Positions 4,143 through 10,563 of a stretch of DNA of 10,563 bases are shown piece after piece. Numbering within the stretch: position 1 is the first letter of the stretch; every line of letters starts with the position of its first letter. Both the position numbers and the translations under genes were made by a program. Location: assembly GCA_039680225.1 (NCBI GenBank), contig JBDKTK010000317.1:1-10563 (forward strand), written 5' to 3'. The notes beneath the pieces were generated by a model that was not told where the DNA came from, searched no databases, and saw only the letters and a program-made list of their open reading frames with translations. The DNA is from JBDKTK01 sp039680225 (lineage in GTDB: Bacteria; Desulfobacterota; Syntrophia; Syntrophales; UBA4778).

Positions 4143-5882
4143 CTACTTAACGTAACCCACTATGCCCTGGTAGAGGAACTTGGCTTTCGGGAGATTCTCC
4201 CCCCTGGGGTCGAGGGTATAGGTATGTATCCCGGTGGACTGGTTGTACCAGTGGTAAAGCTCGCGCGTCCCGGGCAGGCGCGTCGTGGCGATATTCCCGA
4301 TCGGGCCTTCCAGGACGTAGCCGCGCGTGAACTTGTCGCCCTCGCGGCTGGTGGTGTAATAATGGTTGGCATTTGACCGGCTGTACCAGCGGCAGAGCGG
4401 CCGGGTTCCCGGAGTGTCCTCGCGGAACAGGCTGAACGCCAATGCCCTGCCCGCGTACCCGGCCGTCTTCCTGGGGCTCTCAGCCGAAGGGTTGGAGGAA
4501 TAAAGGATATCCCTTCCCCTTGTGAACCTGAATACCTTGAATACCTGCGGTACGGAAGACACGGTTACATTTGCCGAGATGTCGACGGTTGCCCTGCCGG
4601 AATTGGAGATGATCTCAATCTGGTCGCCGTAAATGCCGGGGGCCAGGCCGGCTGTATTTATGGTGACATTGATAAAATCCGTCTCGCTCGTCGTTGTCCC
4701 GCTGTCCGGGACTATTTTGATCCAGTGGTCGGGCCCTTTCAAAAACCCGCTGCCCAGGACCTTGAAACCTTCGGCGAACACCATACCGTCCTTCCGGGAC
4801 AGGACCAGCTTGTGCGGCCCTTCCAGGAGACCGCTCAAGACCAGTATTTCCGTGCTTTCCAGATAACCGGACCCGCACTGGATGTCCTCGGTCGTATCGT
4901 CATCCAGTCTCATATTCAGCAGCCCCGGGTCGGAGTCCTTCACCCCGTAAACTATGATCCCCGTGCCGGTAAAGTTTATCTGGATGGAGCTGCCTGATTT
5001 TCCCAGGGGGCAACCCTCAACGCCCGTCCACTCTCCCTGGAGCTGGACCATGTCATTCAAACCGGAAGGCAAATAATATGTCCCTCCGTCGCGGACCTCT
5101 TGATTGAAAAGCGAGACATACCTGCCGTTATTGAGAGACGGCGGCGGCTGCCCTGCTTTCCAGGAAAGCACGCCCCGTCCGGGGTTGCGGACATGGACGG
5201 TCCTGTTGACAGTCCTGCCGCTCTCGATGGAGCCGAAATCGAGGCCGTGGGTGTCAGCGAGCAGCACGGGCCCCTCTTTCTTCAGCACGCGGAAATATAT
5301 GTTTATGCCCTTTTCCGCGCCGTCGAAAACAAAGGAGAACCGTTCCTTGTACCTGCCCGGGCGCAATTCATTTCTGAATACAAAACTGCCGGCTGCCGAT
5401 TCAAAGACAAGCTCCACCGGAACATACGTTGTATCATCCGCCGGGAATTCCTTTGCCGGGAAGCATTTCAGGGTTATCTTGAAATTCAGGGGCTCGGGCC
5501 CGAGCATGCCGGAGTACTTTTCCTCGGGAGGCGGGAACCATCCTGCCGGCCCCTGCAATGCCCAGCGCGCGTAACCCGGCGAGGATTTCTTCAGGATCAT
5601 GACGTTGGACGACCCGCGGCTCGGGCTGGCGGCGCCCAGGGAAAGCTCCGCAGGCCTGATATCAGGTTTAATATCCGGCTTGACGTCCGGCTTGATTTCC
5701 GGCTTGATGTCAGGTTTTACATCAGGATTGACCTCTGGGGTCGGCTCCTCGACGGCGGGTTCTGTTTTCAGGGCCTTGGCGGTTTCGGGGGCCGGGGTCT
5801 TGTCCTGGGCCGTTCCGGTCCCGGCCAGGCAGAAACAAATCAAAAAAATGACTGCCAAAACCAACGCTGGGCTGCGCTGCAT
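4143..5882 (-). CDS. Secreted multidomain protein: BACON-like Ig domain with inserted jelly roll, DUF5648-like C-terminus
   Basis: Function unknown; it probably acts outside the cytoplasm. The start at 5880-5882 is chosen over an ATG 20 codons upstream because GGAGGAG lies 7 nt before it and the protein then opens with a signal peptide (MQRS, a hydrophobic core through about residue 20, then GTGTAQ). No lipobox. Residues 51-77 are a tandem KPD(I/V) linker. Residues 208-244 (LDFGSIESGRTVNRTVHV, then VLSWKAG) and 385-443 (WIKIVPDSGTTTSE, GLAPGIYGDQIEI) look like the two halves of one BACON-type Ig-like domain. Residues 245-384 between them resemble a galactose-binding-type jelly roll (GTGIIVYGV near its centre, GPHKLVL later). 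Residues 450-579 hold three related repeats (RFTRGRDILYSS, RWYSRSNANHYYTTS, HWYNQSTGIHTYTLD), typical of DUF5648. Domain names are from memory of their patterns. It stands alone: both neighbours are unrelated and dprA is divergent. Confidence 0.85.
   Translation of the reverse strand: MQRSPALVLAVIFLICFCLAGTGTAQDKTPAPETAKALKTEPAVEEPTPEVNPDVKPDIKPEIKPDVKPDIKPDIRPAELSLGAASPSRGSSNVMILKKSSPGYARWALQGPAGWFPPPEEKYSGMLGPEPLNFKITLKCFPAKEFPADDTTYVPVELVFESAAGSFVFRNELRPGRYKERFSFVFDGAEKGINIYFRVLKKEGPVLLADTHGLDFGSIESGRTVNRTVHVRNPGRGVLSWKAGQPPPSLNNGRYVSLFNQEVRDGGTYYLPSGLNDMVQLQGEWTGVEGCPLGKSGSSIQINFTGTGIIVYGVKDSDPGLLNMRLDDDTTEDIQCGSGYLESTEILVLSGLLEGPHKLVLSRKDGMVFAEGFKVLGSGFLKGPDHWIKIVPDSGTTTSETDFINVTINTAGLAPGIYGDQIEIISNSGRATVDISANVTVSSVPQVFKVFRFTRGRDILYSSNPSAESPRKTAGYAGRALAFSLFREDTPGTRPLCRWYSRSNANHYYTTSREGDKFTRGYVLEGPIGNIATTRLPGTRELYHWYNQSTGIHTYTLDPRGENLPKAKFLYQGIVGYVK
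5652..5729 (-). repeat. Tandem 12-bp coding repeat (KPD-I/V linker)
   Basis: About six imperfect 12-bp units encode alternating PDVK, PDIK and PEIK, giving a proline-rich, charged, extended linker between the signal peptide and the first folded domain. Such rod-like linkers typically span cell wall or periplasm. The near-identity of the DNA units suggests slippage, so unit number may vary between strains. Confidence 0.75.
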
Positions 5883-5904
5883 ATGCGACTCCTCCCCGGG
5901 TAGA

Positions 5905-5939
5905 AGGATTTCGTTAATAAACCAATCCTCGGGGGATTG
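5905..5939 (-). other. Two mutually exclusive hairpins in the leader of the secreted-protein gene
   Basis: On the minus strand CAATCC/GGATTG (5923-5928 with 5934-5939, 5-nt loop) competes with AGGATT/AATCCT (5905-5910 with 5924-5929, 13-nt loop), because both use 5924-5928. They sit 22-57 nt ahead of the start codon. The leader also has CCCCCG, which could pair with CGGGG at the ribosome-binding site. Stems are short, so regulatory meaning is uncertain. Confidence 0.25.
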
Positions 5940-5979
5940 CAAAGTTTTTTTAAGTTCTAATATTTTACCTCAAAACAAC

Positions 5980-6007
5980 TTGACACCCCCCGCGCTTTCG
6001 ATATATT
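5980..6007 (+). promoter_or_regulatory. Sigma70-type promoter for dprA
   Basis: A consensus -35 TTGACA (5980-5985), a 16-bp spacer and TATATT (6002-6007) predict a start near 6014, about 48 nt before the dprA ATG. This is the best-matching promoter in the window and would drive dprA and possibly topA. Confidence 0.6.
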
Positions 6008-6012
6008 AGACG

Positions 6013-6039
6013 GGCCGCCTTGAAATCCGGCCTTTTTTT
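6013..6039 (+). other. Terminator-shaped hairpin in the dprA leader
   Basis: GGCCG (6013-6017) pairs with CGGCC (6028-6032) across a 10-nt loop, followed directly by seven T residues. The shape is that of a weak intrinsic terminator. It begins almost exactly at the start predicted from the promoter at 5980-6007, so it would act only as an attenuator or pause signal, if at all. Confidence 0.3.
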
Positions 6040-6061
6040 AATTTCCTCTTGAAAACCGATT

Positions 6062-7180
6062 ATGGGAACTGAAGACCTGAGATACTGGTTTGCGCTGAAA
6101 TTTGTTGCAGGCATAGGGAATGTAATTTTCCGGCAGGTTGTCGATGCCTGCGGCTCGCCCCGGGACGCATTTGAGGCGACCCGGGAGGGCCTGGCCGCCC
6201 TGGCCGGAAGGAAAGCGGCGCAGAACATAAAAGATTTCCGGGACTGGGAGAAGGCGGACAGGGAAGTCAAACTGGCCGGCGCTTCCGGGGTTTCCGTGAT
6301 TACGTATACCGATCCTTTGTACCCTAAGAACCTCCTGAACATTTACGATTTCCCTCCCCTTTTATACGTGCGGGGCGAGCTGCGGGAAACCGATATCAAC
6401 GTGGCTGTCGTGGGTTCCCGGGCGGCAAGCACTTACGGGAAATATGTCACCGGCAGGCTTTGCCGCGACCTGGCCTTCAACGGCGTGACCGTGGTGAGCG
6501 GCTTGGCAAAGGGCATAGACGCGGAGGCCCACCGCGGGGCGCTGGCAGCGAGGGGCAGGACCATCGCCGTCCTGGGCTGCGGGATAGATGTGGTATACCC
6601 CGGCGAGAACAGGGACCTCTACTCCGAAATTCCCGGCTCGGGCGCCATAATCACGGAGTTCCCCTTCGGGACGCCGCCGAACGCCCCCCATTTCCCGGCC
6701 CGCAACAGGATCATAAGCGGCCTGTCGCTGGGGGTGGTTATAATTGAGGCCACGGAAAAGAGCGGTTCGCTGATAACCGCCAGGACGGCCCTCGACCAGG
6801 GGCGCGAAGTCTTTGCGGTGCCGGGCGTCATAGACGCCCCGGGCTCGAAAGGGACGCACATGCTCTTAAAACAGGGGGCAAAGCTCGTCGAAAACGTAAA
6901 CGACATCCTCGAAGAGATTACCCCCCAGCTGGAGATCAGGAACTTTGAGGAAAATCAGGCGCTTCAGTCTGAACAGGGGCCGGAACAGGCGGCGGATGAC
7001 GCGGCCCTCAACGGCAGTGAAAAGGCCCTGATCGGGGTAATTTCCGCCGACCCGCTGGACGTGGATACGATTATAGCCCGTTGCGGCCGTCCGGCGGGCG
7101 AAATACTCGGCATGCTTACGGATTTGGAACTGCGGGGGTACATCGAACAGCTCCCCGGAAAAATGTTCGTATTAAAATAG
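6062..7180 (+). CDS. dprA: DNA-processing protein DprA (Smf)
   Basis: This cytoplasmic protein binds single-stranded DNA and loads RecA during natural transformation; it is also widespread in species not known to be competent. At 372 residues it is full length for the family. A helical N-terminal domain (about 1-75) is followed by the Rossmann-like core with VGSRAAS (117-123), SGLAKGIDAEAH (146-157), the conserved FPARNRIISGLS (211-222) and GSLITA (235-240). An acidic, Gln/Glu-rich linker (about 295-317) leads to a C-terminal winged helix (about 318-372). The ATG is the first possible start after an in-frame TGA at 6050-6052; no Shine-Dalgarno sequence is visible before it, which suggests weak translation. 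topA follows 86 nt downstream on the same strand, a common arrangement. Confidence 0.97.
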   Translation: MGTEDLRYWFALKFVAGIGNVIFRQVVDACGSPRDAFEATREGLAALAGRKAAQNIKDFRDWEKADREVKLAGASGVSVITYTDPLYPKNLLNIYDFPPLLYVRGELRETDINVAVVGSRAASTYGKYVTGRLCRDLAFNGVTVVSGLAKGIDAEAHRGALAARGRTIAVLGCGIDVVYPGENRDLYSEIPGSGAIITEFPFGTPPNAPHFPARNRIISGLSLGVVIIEATEKSGSLITARTALDQGREVFAVPGVIDAPGSKGTHMLLKQGAKLVENVNDILEEITPQLEIRNFEENQALQSEQGPEQAADDAALNGSEKALIGVISADPLDVDTIIARCGRPAGEILGMLTDLELRGYIEQLPGKMFVLK

Positions 7181-7203
7181 ATTGAAAAAGATTCGTAAAT
7201 GTA

Positions 7204-7231
7204 TAAAATCCCCTCCTCTTATCCAGAGGGG
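7204..7231 (+). other. dprA-topA spacer: possible promoter and hairpin
   Basis: CCCCTC (7210-7215) and GAGGGG (7226-7231) form a 6-bp stem after the dprA stop, followed by GCCCATTTTC. This is a poor T run, so termination would be weak. TTGAAA (7182-7187) with TAAAAT (7204-7209) at 16 bp could be a topA promoter. The hairpin shares the core CCAGAGGGG with the one at 935-950. Confidence 0.35.
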
Positions 7232-7266
7232 CCCATTTTCGACGCTTGTAAAGGAAAATAGATTAA

Positions 7267-9537
7267 ATGCCAAATTCTCTTATTATTGTTGAGTCTCCGA
7301 CAAAGGTAAAAACCATAAAGAAATATATCGGCCCGGATTTCGACGTCAGGGCCTCCGTGGGACATATAAAGGACCTGCCCAAGAGCAGCCTCGGGATAAA
7401 CATCGAAGGCGACTTCGAGCCCACCTACGTCGTGATCGAAAACAAGAAGAAGGTCATTTCCGATTTGAAGAAGGCGGCTAAGGCGGTTGAAAACATCTAT
7501 CTCGCGCCGGACCCGGACCGCGAGGGCGAGGCCATTGCCTGGCACATAGCCGAAGAGATCGGCTCGAAGGGCAAGAACGTCCGCCGCGTCCTCTTTAACG
7601 ACCTTACCCGCAAGACGATGCTCAAGGCCCTGGAGGAGACCCAGGACCTTGATTTTAACAAGTACGAGGCCCAGCAGACGCGCCGCATCCTCGACAGGCT
7701 CGTCGGTTACCAGATCAGCCCCATCCTCTGGGACAAGGTCAGGCGCGGCCTGAGCGCGGGGCGCGTCCAGTCGGTCGCCGTCCGCATGATCTGCGAGCGC
7801 GCGGAGGAGATCCGCAATGTCGTCCCGCAAGAGTTCTGGAACGTCACCGCCAAGCTCTCCGGCTCCAACCCGCCGCCCTTCGACTCCCGGCTGTTGAAAA
7901 TCGACGACAAGAAGGCGAAGATCGGCAACGAAGCAGACGCAAAGGACATCCTGGGCTACCTGGAAACGGTGCCGTTCATTGTCGCATCAATCGAAAAGAA
8001 GGAGACAAAGAGGCAGCCGCAGCCGCCGTTCACCACGAGCAAGCTCCAGCAGGAGGCGTCCCGAAAGCTGCGCTTCTCCGCGAAGAAGACCATGAGCACG
8101 GCCCAGAAGCTCTATGAGGGCATCGAGCTCGGAGATGAAGGCCCCGTCGGTCTCATTACTTACATGAGGACGGATTCGGTGAGGATCGCCGACGAGGCGC
8201 TCGCGGAAGTCCGGGACTATATCCTGGATAATTACGGCAAGGACTGTCTGCCGGCCAAGGCGAGGGCTTTCAAATCGACCAAGAAGATCCAGGACGCCCA
8301 CGAGGCGGTCCGGCCCGCCTCCCTGGCGTACAAGCCTGCCGATATCAAGAAATACCTGAGCCCCGACCAGTTCCGGCTTTACCAGCTTATCTGGAACCGC
8401 TTCGTCGCGAGCCAGATGAACCCGGCCGTTTACGACCAGACAACGATCGACATCGGCGCGGGCAAATGCACCTTCCGGACCCAGGGCTCCATCATGAAGT
8501 TCCCCGGCTTCACGGTCCTTTACACTGAAGGCCGCGACGACAAAACGGAAGAGAACGGTAACGGCAACGGCAGCGAGTTCGACAAGGTCCTGCCCGACCT
8601 CAAGGAAGGCGAGACCCTGACCGTCATCTCCATCACGCCCGAGCAGAAATTCACGGAACCGCCGCCGCGCTACTCGGAAGCGACGCTGGTGCGCGCCCTC
8701 GAAGAGAACGGCATCGGACGCCCGAGCACGTACGCGACGATCCTCAGCACGATCCAGGACCGCGATTACGTGAAGCTTGAGACGGGGCGCTTCCATCCGA
8801 CCGAACTCGGGACTCTCGTAACGGACCTGCTGGTCAAGAATTTCCCGAAGATCCTCGATGTCGCTTTCACCGCCTCCCTGGAGGAGAAGCTCGACATGAT
8901 CGCGGAGGGCAAGGTCAAGCGGCTCGAGACCCTTTCCGAGTTTTACGAGCCGTTCGCAAGCGTGCTCAAGCAGGCCAAGAAGCAGATGAGGAACGTGAAG
9001 GCGGAAGAGACGCCGACCGACCTCGTTTGCGATAAATGCGGCAGTGCGATGGTGATCAAATGGGGAAGGAACGGTCGTTTCATCGCGTGCTCCAATTACC
9101 CGGATTGCAAGAATACCAAGAATTTCGAACAGGACGAAAACGGAAAGATCAGCGAGGTTGAAAAAGTAGTGTCGGATACCATTTGCGATAAATGCGGCAA
9201 GAACATGGTTGTGAAACAGGGCCGCTTCGGAAGTTTCCTCGGCTGCTCCGGATACCCGGAGTGCCGCAATACAAAAGCCCTGAGCATCGGCATCAAGTGC
9301 CCCGAGGAGGGCTGCCCGGGAGAAATCACCGAGAAGAAGACAAAAAAGGGCAAGACATTTTTCGGCTGCTCCAAGTACCCCCAGTGCACATTCGCGCTCT
9401 GGGACAGGCCGCTCCCGGAGGCCTGCCCGCAATGCGGCGCCCCCTTCATCGTGGAGAAATACGACCGGCGCAACGGCCGGACGAAGGCCTGCATCAAGCA
9501 GGAATGCGGGTACAAGGAAAAAGCCGAGCGCGCGTAA
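7267..9537 (+). CDS. topA: DNA topoisomerase I (type IA) with four C-terminal zinc-ribbon modules
   Basis: It relaxes negative supercoils by passing one strand through a transient single-strand break. The 756-residue protein has the TOPRIM domain with LIIVESPTK (5-13, Glu9) and PDPDREGE (81-88, metal-binding Asp82/Asp84), a well-kept central fold (LVGYQISPILWDK, GLSAGRVQSVAVRM) and the active-site Tyr299 in GLITYMRTDS. From residue 588 on there are four cysteine modules, starting near Cys588, Cys640, Cys678 and Cys720. The first two are close copies (CDKCG...GRF...CS.YP.C.NTK) and the third fits the pattern (GCSKYPQC). The last is less regular, ends in CIKQECGYKEKAE and should still bind metal. 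These modules hold single-stranded DNA. AAAGGA sits 11 nt before the ATG. No lesions are seen. Confidence 0.98.
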   Translation: MPNSLIIVESPTKVKTIKKYIGPDFDVRASVGHIKDLPKSSLGINIEGDFEPTYVVIENKKKVISDLKKAAKAVENIYLAPDPDREGEAIAWHIAEEIGSKGKNVRRVLFNDLTRKTMLKALEETQDLDFNKYEAQQTRRILDRLVGYQISPILWDKVRRGLSAGRVQSVAVRMICERAEEIRNVVPQEFWNVTAKLSGSNPPPFDSRLLKIDDKKAKIGNEADAKDILGYLETVPFIVASIEKKETKRQPQPPFTTSKLQQEASRKLRFSAKKTMSTAQKLYEGIELGDEGPVGLITYMRTDSVRIADEALAEVRDYILDNYGKDCLPAKARAFKSTKKIQDAHEAVRPASLAYKPADIKKYLSPDQFRLYQLIWNRFVASQMNPAVYDQTTIDIGAGKCTFRTQGSIMKFPGFTVLYTEGRDDKTEENGNGNGSEFDKVLPDLKEGETLTVISITPEQKFTEPPPRYSEATLVRALEENGIGRPSTYATILSTIQDRDYVKLETGRFHPTELGTLVTDLLVKNFPKILDVAFTASLEEKLDMIAEGKVKRLETLSEFYEPFASVLKQAKKQMRNVKAEETPTDLVCDKCGSAMVIKWGRNGRFIACSNYPDCKNTKNFEQDENGKISEVEKVVSDTICDKCGKNMVVKQGRFGSFLGCSGYPECRNTKALSIGIKCPEEGCPGEITEKKTKKGKTFFGCSKYPQCTFALWDRPLPEACPQCGAPFIVEKYDRRNGRTKACIKQECGYKEKAERA

Positions 9538-9559
9538 TAGATCGATCGTACTGAACCGG

Positions 9560-9590
9560 ATACCCGCTTTCGAGGGTATGACAAATGGGA
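9560..9590. repeat. Small palindromic intergenic repeat (ATACCC-N8-GGGTAT)
   Basis: ATACCC (9560-9565) and GGGTAT (9574-9579) are perfect inverted arms around 8 nt, followed by GACAAATGGG. The layout resembles the Neisseria dRS3 type (ATTCCC-N8-GGGAAT) and similar small repeats in other bacteria. A partial copy, GGGCATGACAAATCGG, occurs at 1192-1207. It fills the topA-trmFO spacer, leaving trmFO with no obvious ribosome-binding site of its own. Confidence 0.6.
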
Positions 9591-9623
9591 TCGTGAGGGT
9601 CTACACTTACCTGAATTTTGTCC

Positions 9624-10277
9624 ATGCATTCCAATGAAAAACCCGTGACCATTATCGGGGGCGGCCTTGCCGGGTGCGAGGCGGCCTGGCAGCTCCTGAA
9701 AAGGGGCCGCGCGGTGAAGCTTGTCGAGATGAAGCCGGAGCGGTTCTCGCCGGCCCATACCTCGCCTCTCTTCGCGGAGCTTGTGTGCAGCAACTCCCTG
9801 AGGTCGAACGAGATAATCAACGCTGTCGGCCTCCTCAAGGAGGAGATGCGGCTCCTTGATTCCCTGATCATCAAAGCCGCCGACCAGACGGCGGTGCCCG
9901 CCGGCAGGGCCCTCGCGGTCGACCGCGGGCTTTTCTCCCGCTTCATCGAAAACCAGCTCAATTCCTGCGGCGCTCTCGAGATAGTCCGGCGGGAGGCGGT
10001 CGAAATCCCCGAAGGCACAACCATCATTGCGAGCGGCCCCCTCACATCGGATGTGCTGGGCCGGGCCATCTCTCAAATCACCGGTTCGGATTACTTCTAT
10101 TTCTACGACGCCATCTCGCCCATAATCGATGCATCTACCATAAATTACTCGCGGGTCTTCAAGGCGTCGCGCTATGGCGAGGGCGAAGGAGACTACCTGA
10201 ATTGCCCGCTTACGGAACAGGAATATGAACAATTCTGGGGGGCCGTGCGCTCGGCACAACTAGCCGCGGTGAGGTAA
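9624..10277 (+). CDS. trmFO: TrmFO, folate/FAD-dependent tRNA (uracil-54-C5)-methyltransferase, cut short by an in-frame TAA
   Basis: TrmFO makes ribothymidine-54 in the tRNA T loop, using methylenetetrahydrofolate and FADH2. Visible are the FAD-binding GGGLAGCEAA (12-21), the nucleophilic cysteine motif ELVCSNSLRS (Cys55), VPAGRALAVDR (91-101), IIASGPLTSD (134-143) and YLNCPLTEQEY. Codon 218 is TAA (10275-10277); the protein sequence carries on in the same frame right after it. In homologues a glutamate usually occupies that spot (REFE), so a single G-to-T change from GAA is the simplest explanation. The truncated 217-residue product lacks the second catalytic cysteine (in FEGC) and should be inactive. 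ATG 9624 is chosen; TTG at 9618 is an alternative. Neither has a clear Shine-Dalgarno sequence. Confidence 0.93.
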   Translation: MHSNEKPVTIIGGGLAGCEAAWQLLKRGRAVKLVEMKPERFSPAHTSPLFAELVCSNSLRSNEIINAVGLLKEEMRLLDSLIIKAADQTAVPAGRALAVDRGLFSRFIENQLNSCGALEIVRREAVEIPEGTTIIASGPLTSDVLGRAISQITGSDYFYFYDAISPIIDASTINYSRVFKASRYGEGEGDYLNCPLTEQEYEQFWGAVRSAQLAAVR

Positions 10278-10563
10278 TTCGAGGACTTCCGCGTCTTCGA
10301 AGGCTGCCTCCCGGTCGAGGTCCTGGCCGGCAGGGGGCCGAAGACATTACTGTTCGGCCCGATGAAGCCGGTGGGCCTGGTCGACCCGCGGACCGGGCAG
10401 CAGCCCTTTGCCGCTGTCCAGCTGCGGCAGGAAAACAGGGAAGCGACGTTCTACAACATTGTCGGGTTCCAGACGCGGATGACCTGGCCGGAACAGCGGC
10501 GGGTCTTCCGGATGATCCCCGGACTGGAAAATGCGGAATTCTTCCGGTACGGCAGCATGCACC
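10278..10563 (+). pseudogene. trmFO: TrmFO C-terminal part beyond the in-frame stop (runs off the window)
   Basis: The same reading frame stays open from the TAA to the window edge and encodes 95 more residues of clear TrmFO: VFEGCLPVEVLAGRG with the second catalytic cysteine, FGPMKPVGLVDPRTG, AAVQLRQENRE, NIVGFQTRMTWPEQ and FRMIPGLENAEFFRYGSMH. No base is gained or lost relative to the family. The first internal ATG (in FGPMKPVG) is 28 codons in and has no convincing ribosome-binding site, so separate translation is unlikely. The gene's true 3' end is outside the window. Confidence 0.9.

Noticed and set aside
7987..9432. Minus-strand 481-codon open frame
   Set aside because: It lies wholly antisense to topA, is Arg/Leu/Ala-rich and shows no recognisable motif; it is a shadow of biased codon use.
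9096..10259. Minus-strand 387-codon open frame spanning topA end and trmFO
   Set aside because: It is antisense to two clearly identified genes and passes through the intergenic repeat (its SYPRKRVSG segment is that repeat translated).
10248..10290. Frameshift as the cause of the early TrmFO stop
   Set aside because: Reading codon by codon, the homologous sequence continues in the same frame after the TAA, so this is a nonsense codon, not an indel.
1..10563. CRISPR array, insertion sequence or defence gene cluster
   Set aside because: No regularly spaced identical repeats, transposase motifs or toxin/nuclease gene pairs were seen on either strand.

Overview
This GC-rich bacterial window looks like chromosome from a Desulfobacterota-type (deltaproteobacterial) anaerobe. 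That placement is an inference. It rests on the dprA-topA-trmFO gene order, a 4-hydroxybutyryl-CoA dehydratase, the style of the tyrosine recombinase next to tRNA-Lys, and the palindromic intergenic repeats. No single marker fixes the lineage.

Layout. (1) 1-226 (+): the last 74 codons of a tyrosine recombinase, whose stop codon lies 4 bases from the 3' end of a tRNA-Lys gene. This looks like the edge of an element integrated at that tRNA, with the rest of the element off the left side. (2) 231-711 (-): four tRNA genes, in transcription order Arg(UCU), His(GUG), Arg(UCG), Lys(CUU), with two matching promoter candidates. (3) 712-1228: no intact gene. It holds two REP-like palindromes, a C/G-rich hairpin and a 5'-truncated gene remnant. 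(4) 1229-3947 (-): an iron-type alcohol dehydrogenase followed by 4-hydroxybutyryl-CoA dehydratase (abfD), split into two reading frames by what looks like one missing base. Together they would fit succinic semialdehyde -> 4-hydroxybutyrate -> (CoA ester) -> crotonyl-CoA, but no CoA-transferase or ligase is present. (5) 4143-5882 (-): a secreted multidomain protein with a lysine/proline/aspartate repeat linker, an apparent BACON-type Ig-like domain interrupted by a jelly-roll-like domain, and a C-terminal DUF5648-like repeat module. (6) 6062-10563 (+): dprA, topA and trmFO, a conserved DNA-processing, topology and tRNA-modification cluster. trmFO carries an in-frame TAA and runs off the right edge.

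The most notable points are the two single-base lesions in otherwise well-conserved genes (abfD frameshift, trmFO nonsense codon), the domain-within-domain architecture of the secreted protein, and the recombinase/terminator/tRNA-Lys junction. I see no convincing defence system, CRISPR array or wholly new multigene system. Most of the window is recognisable housekeeping or metabolic DNA.
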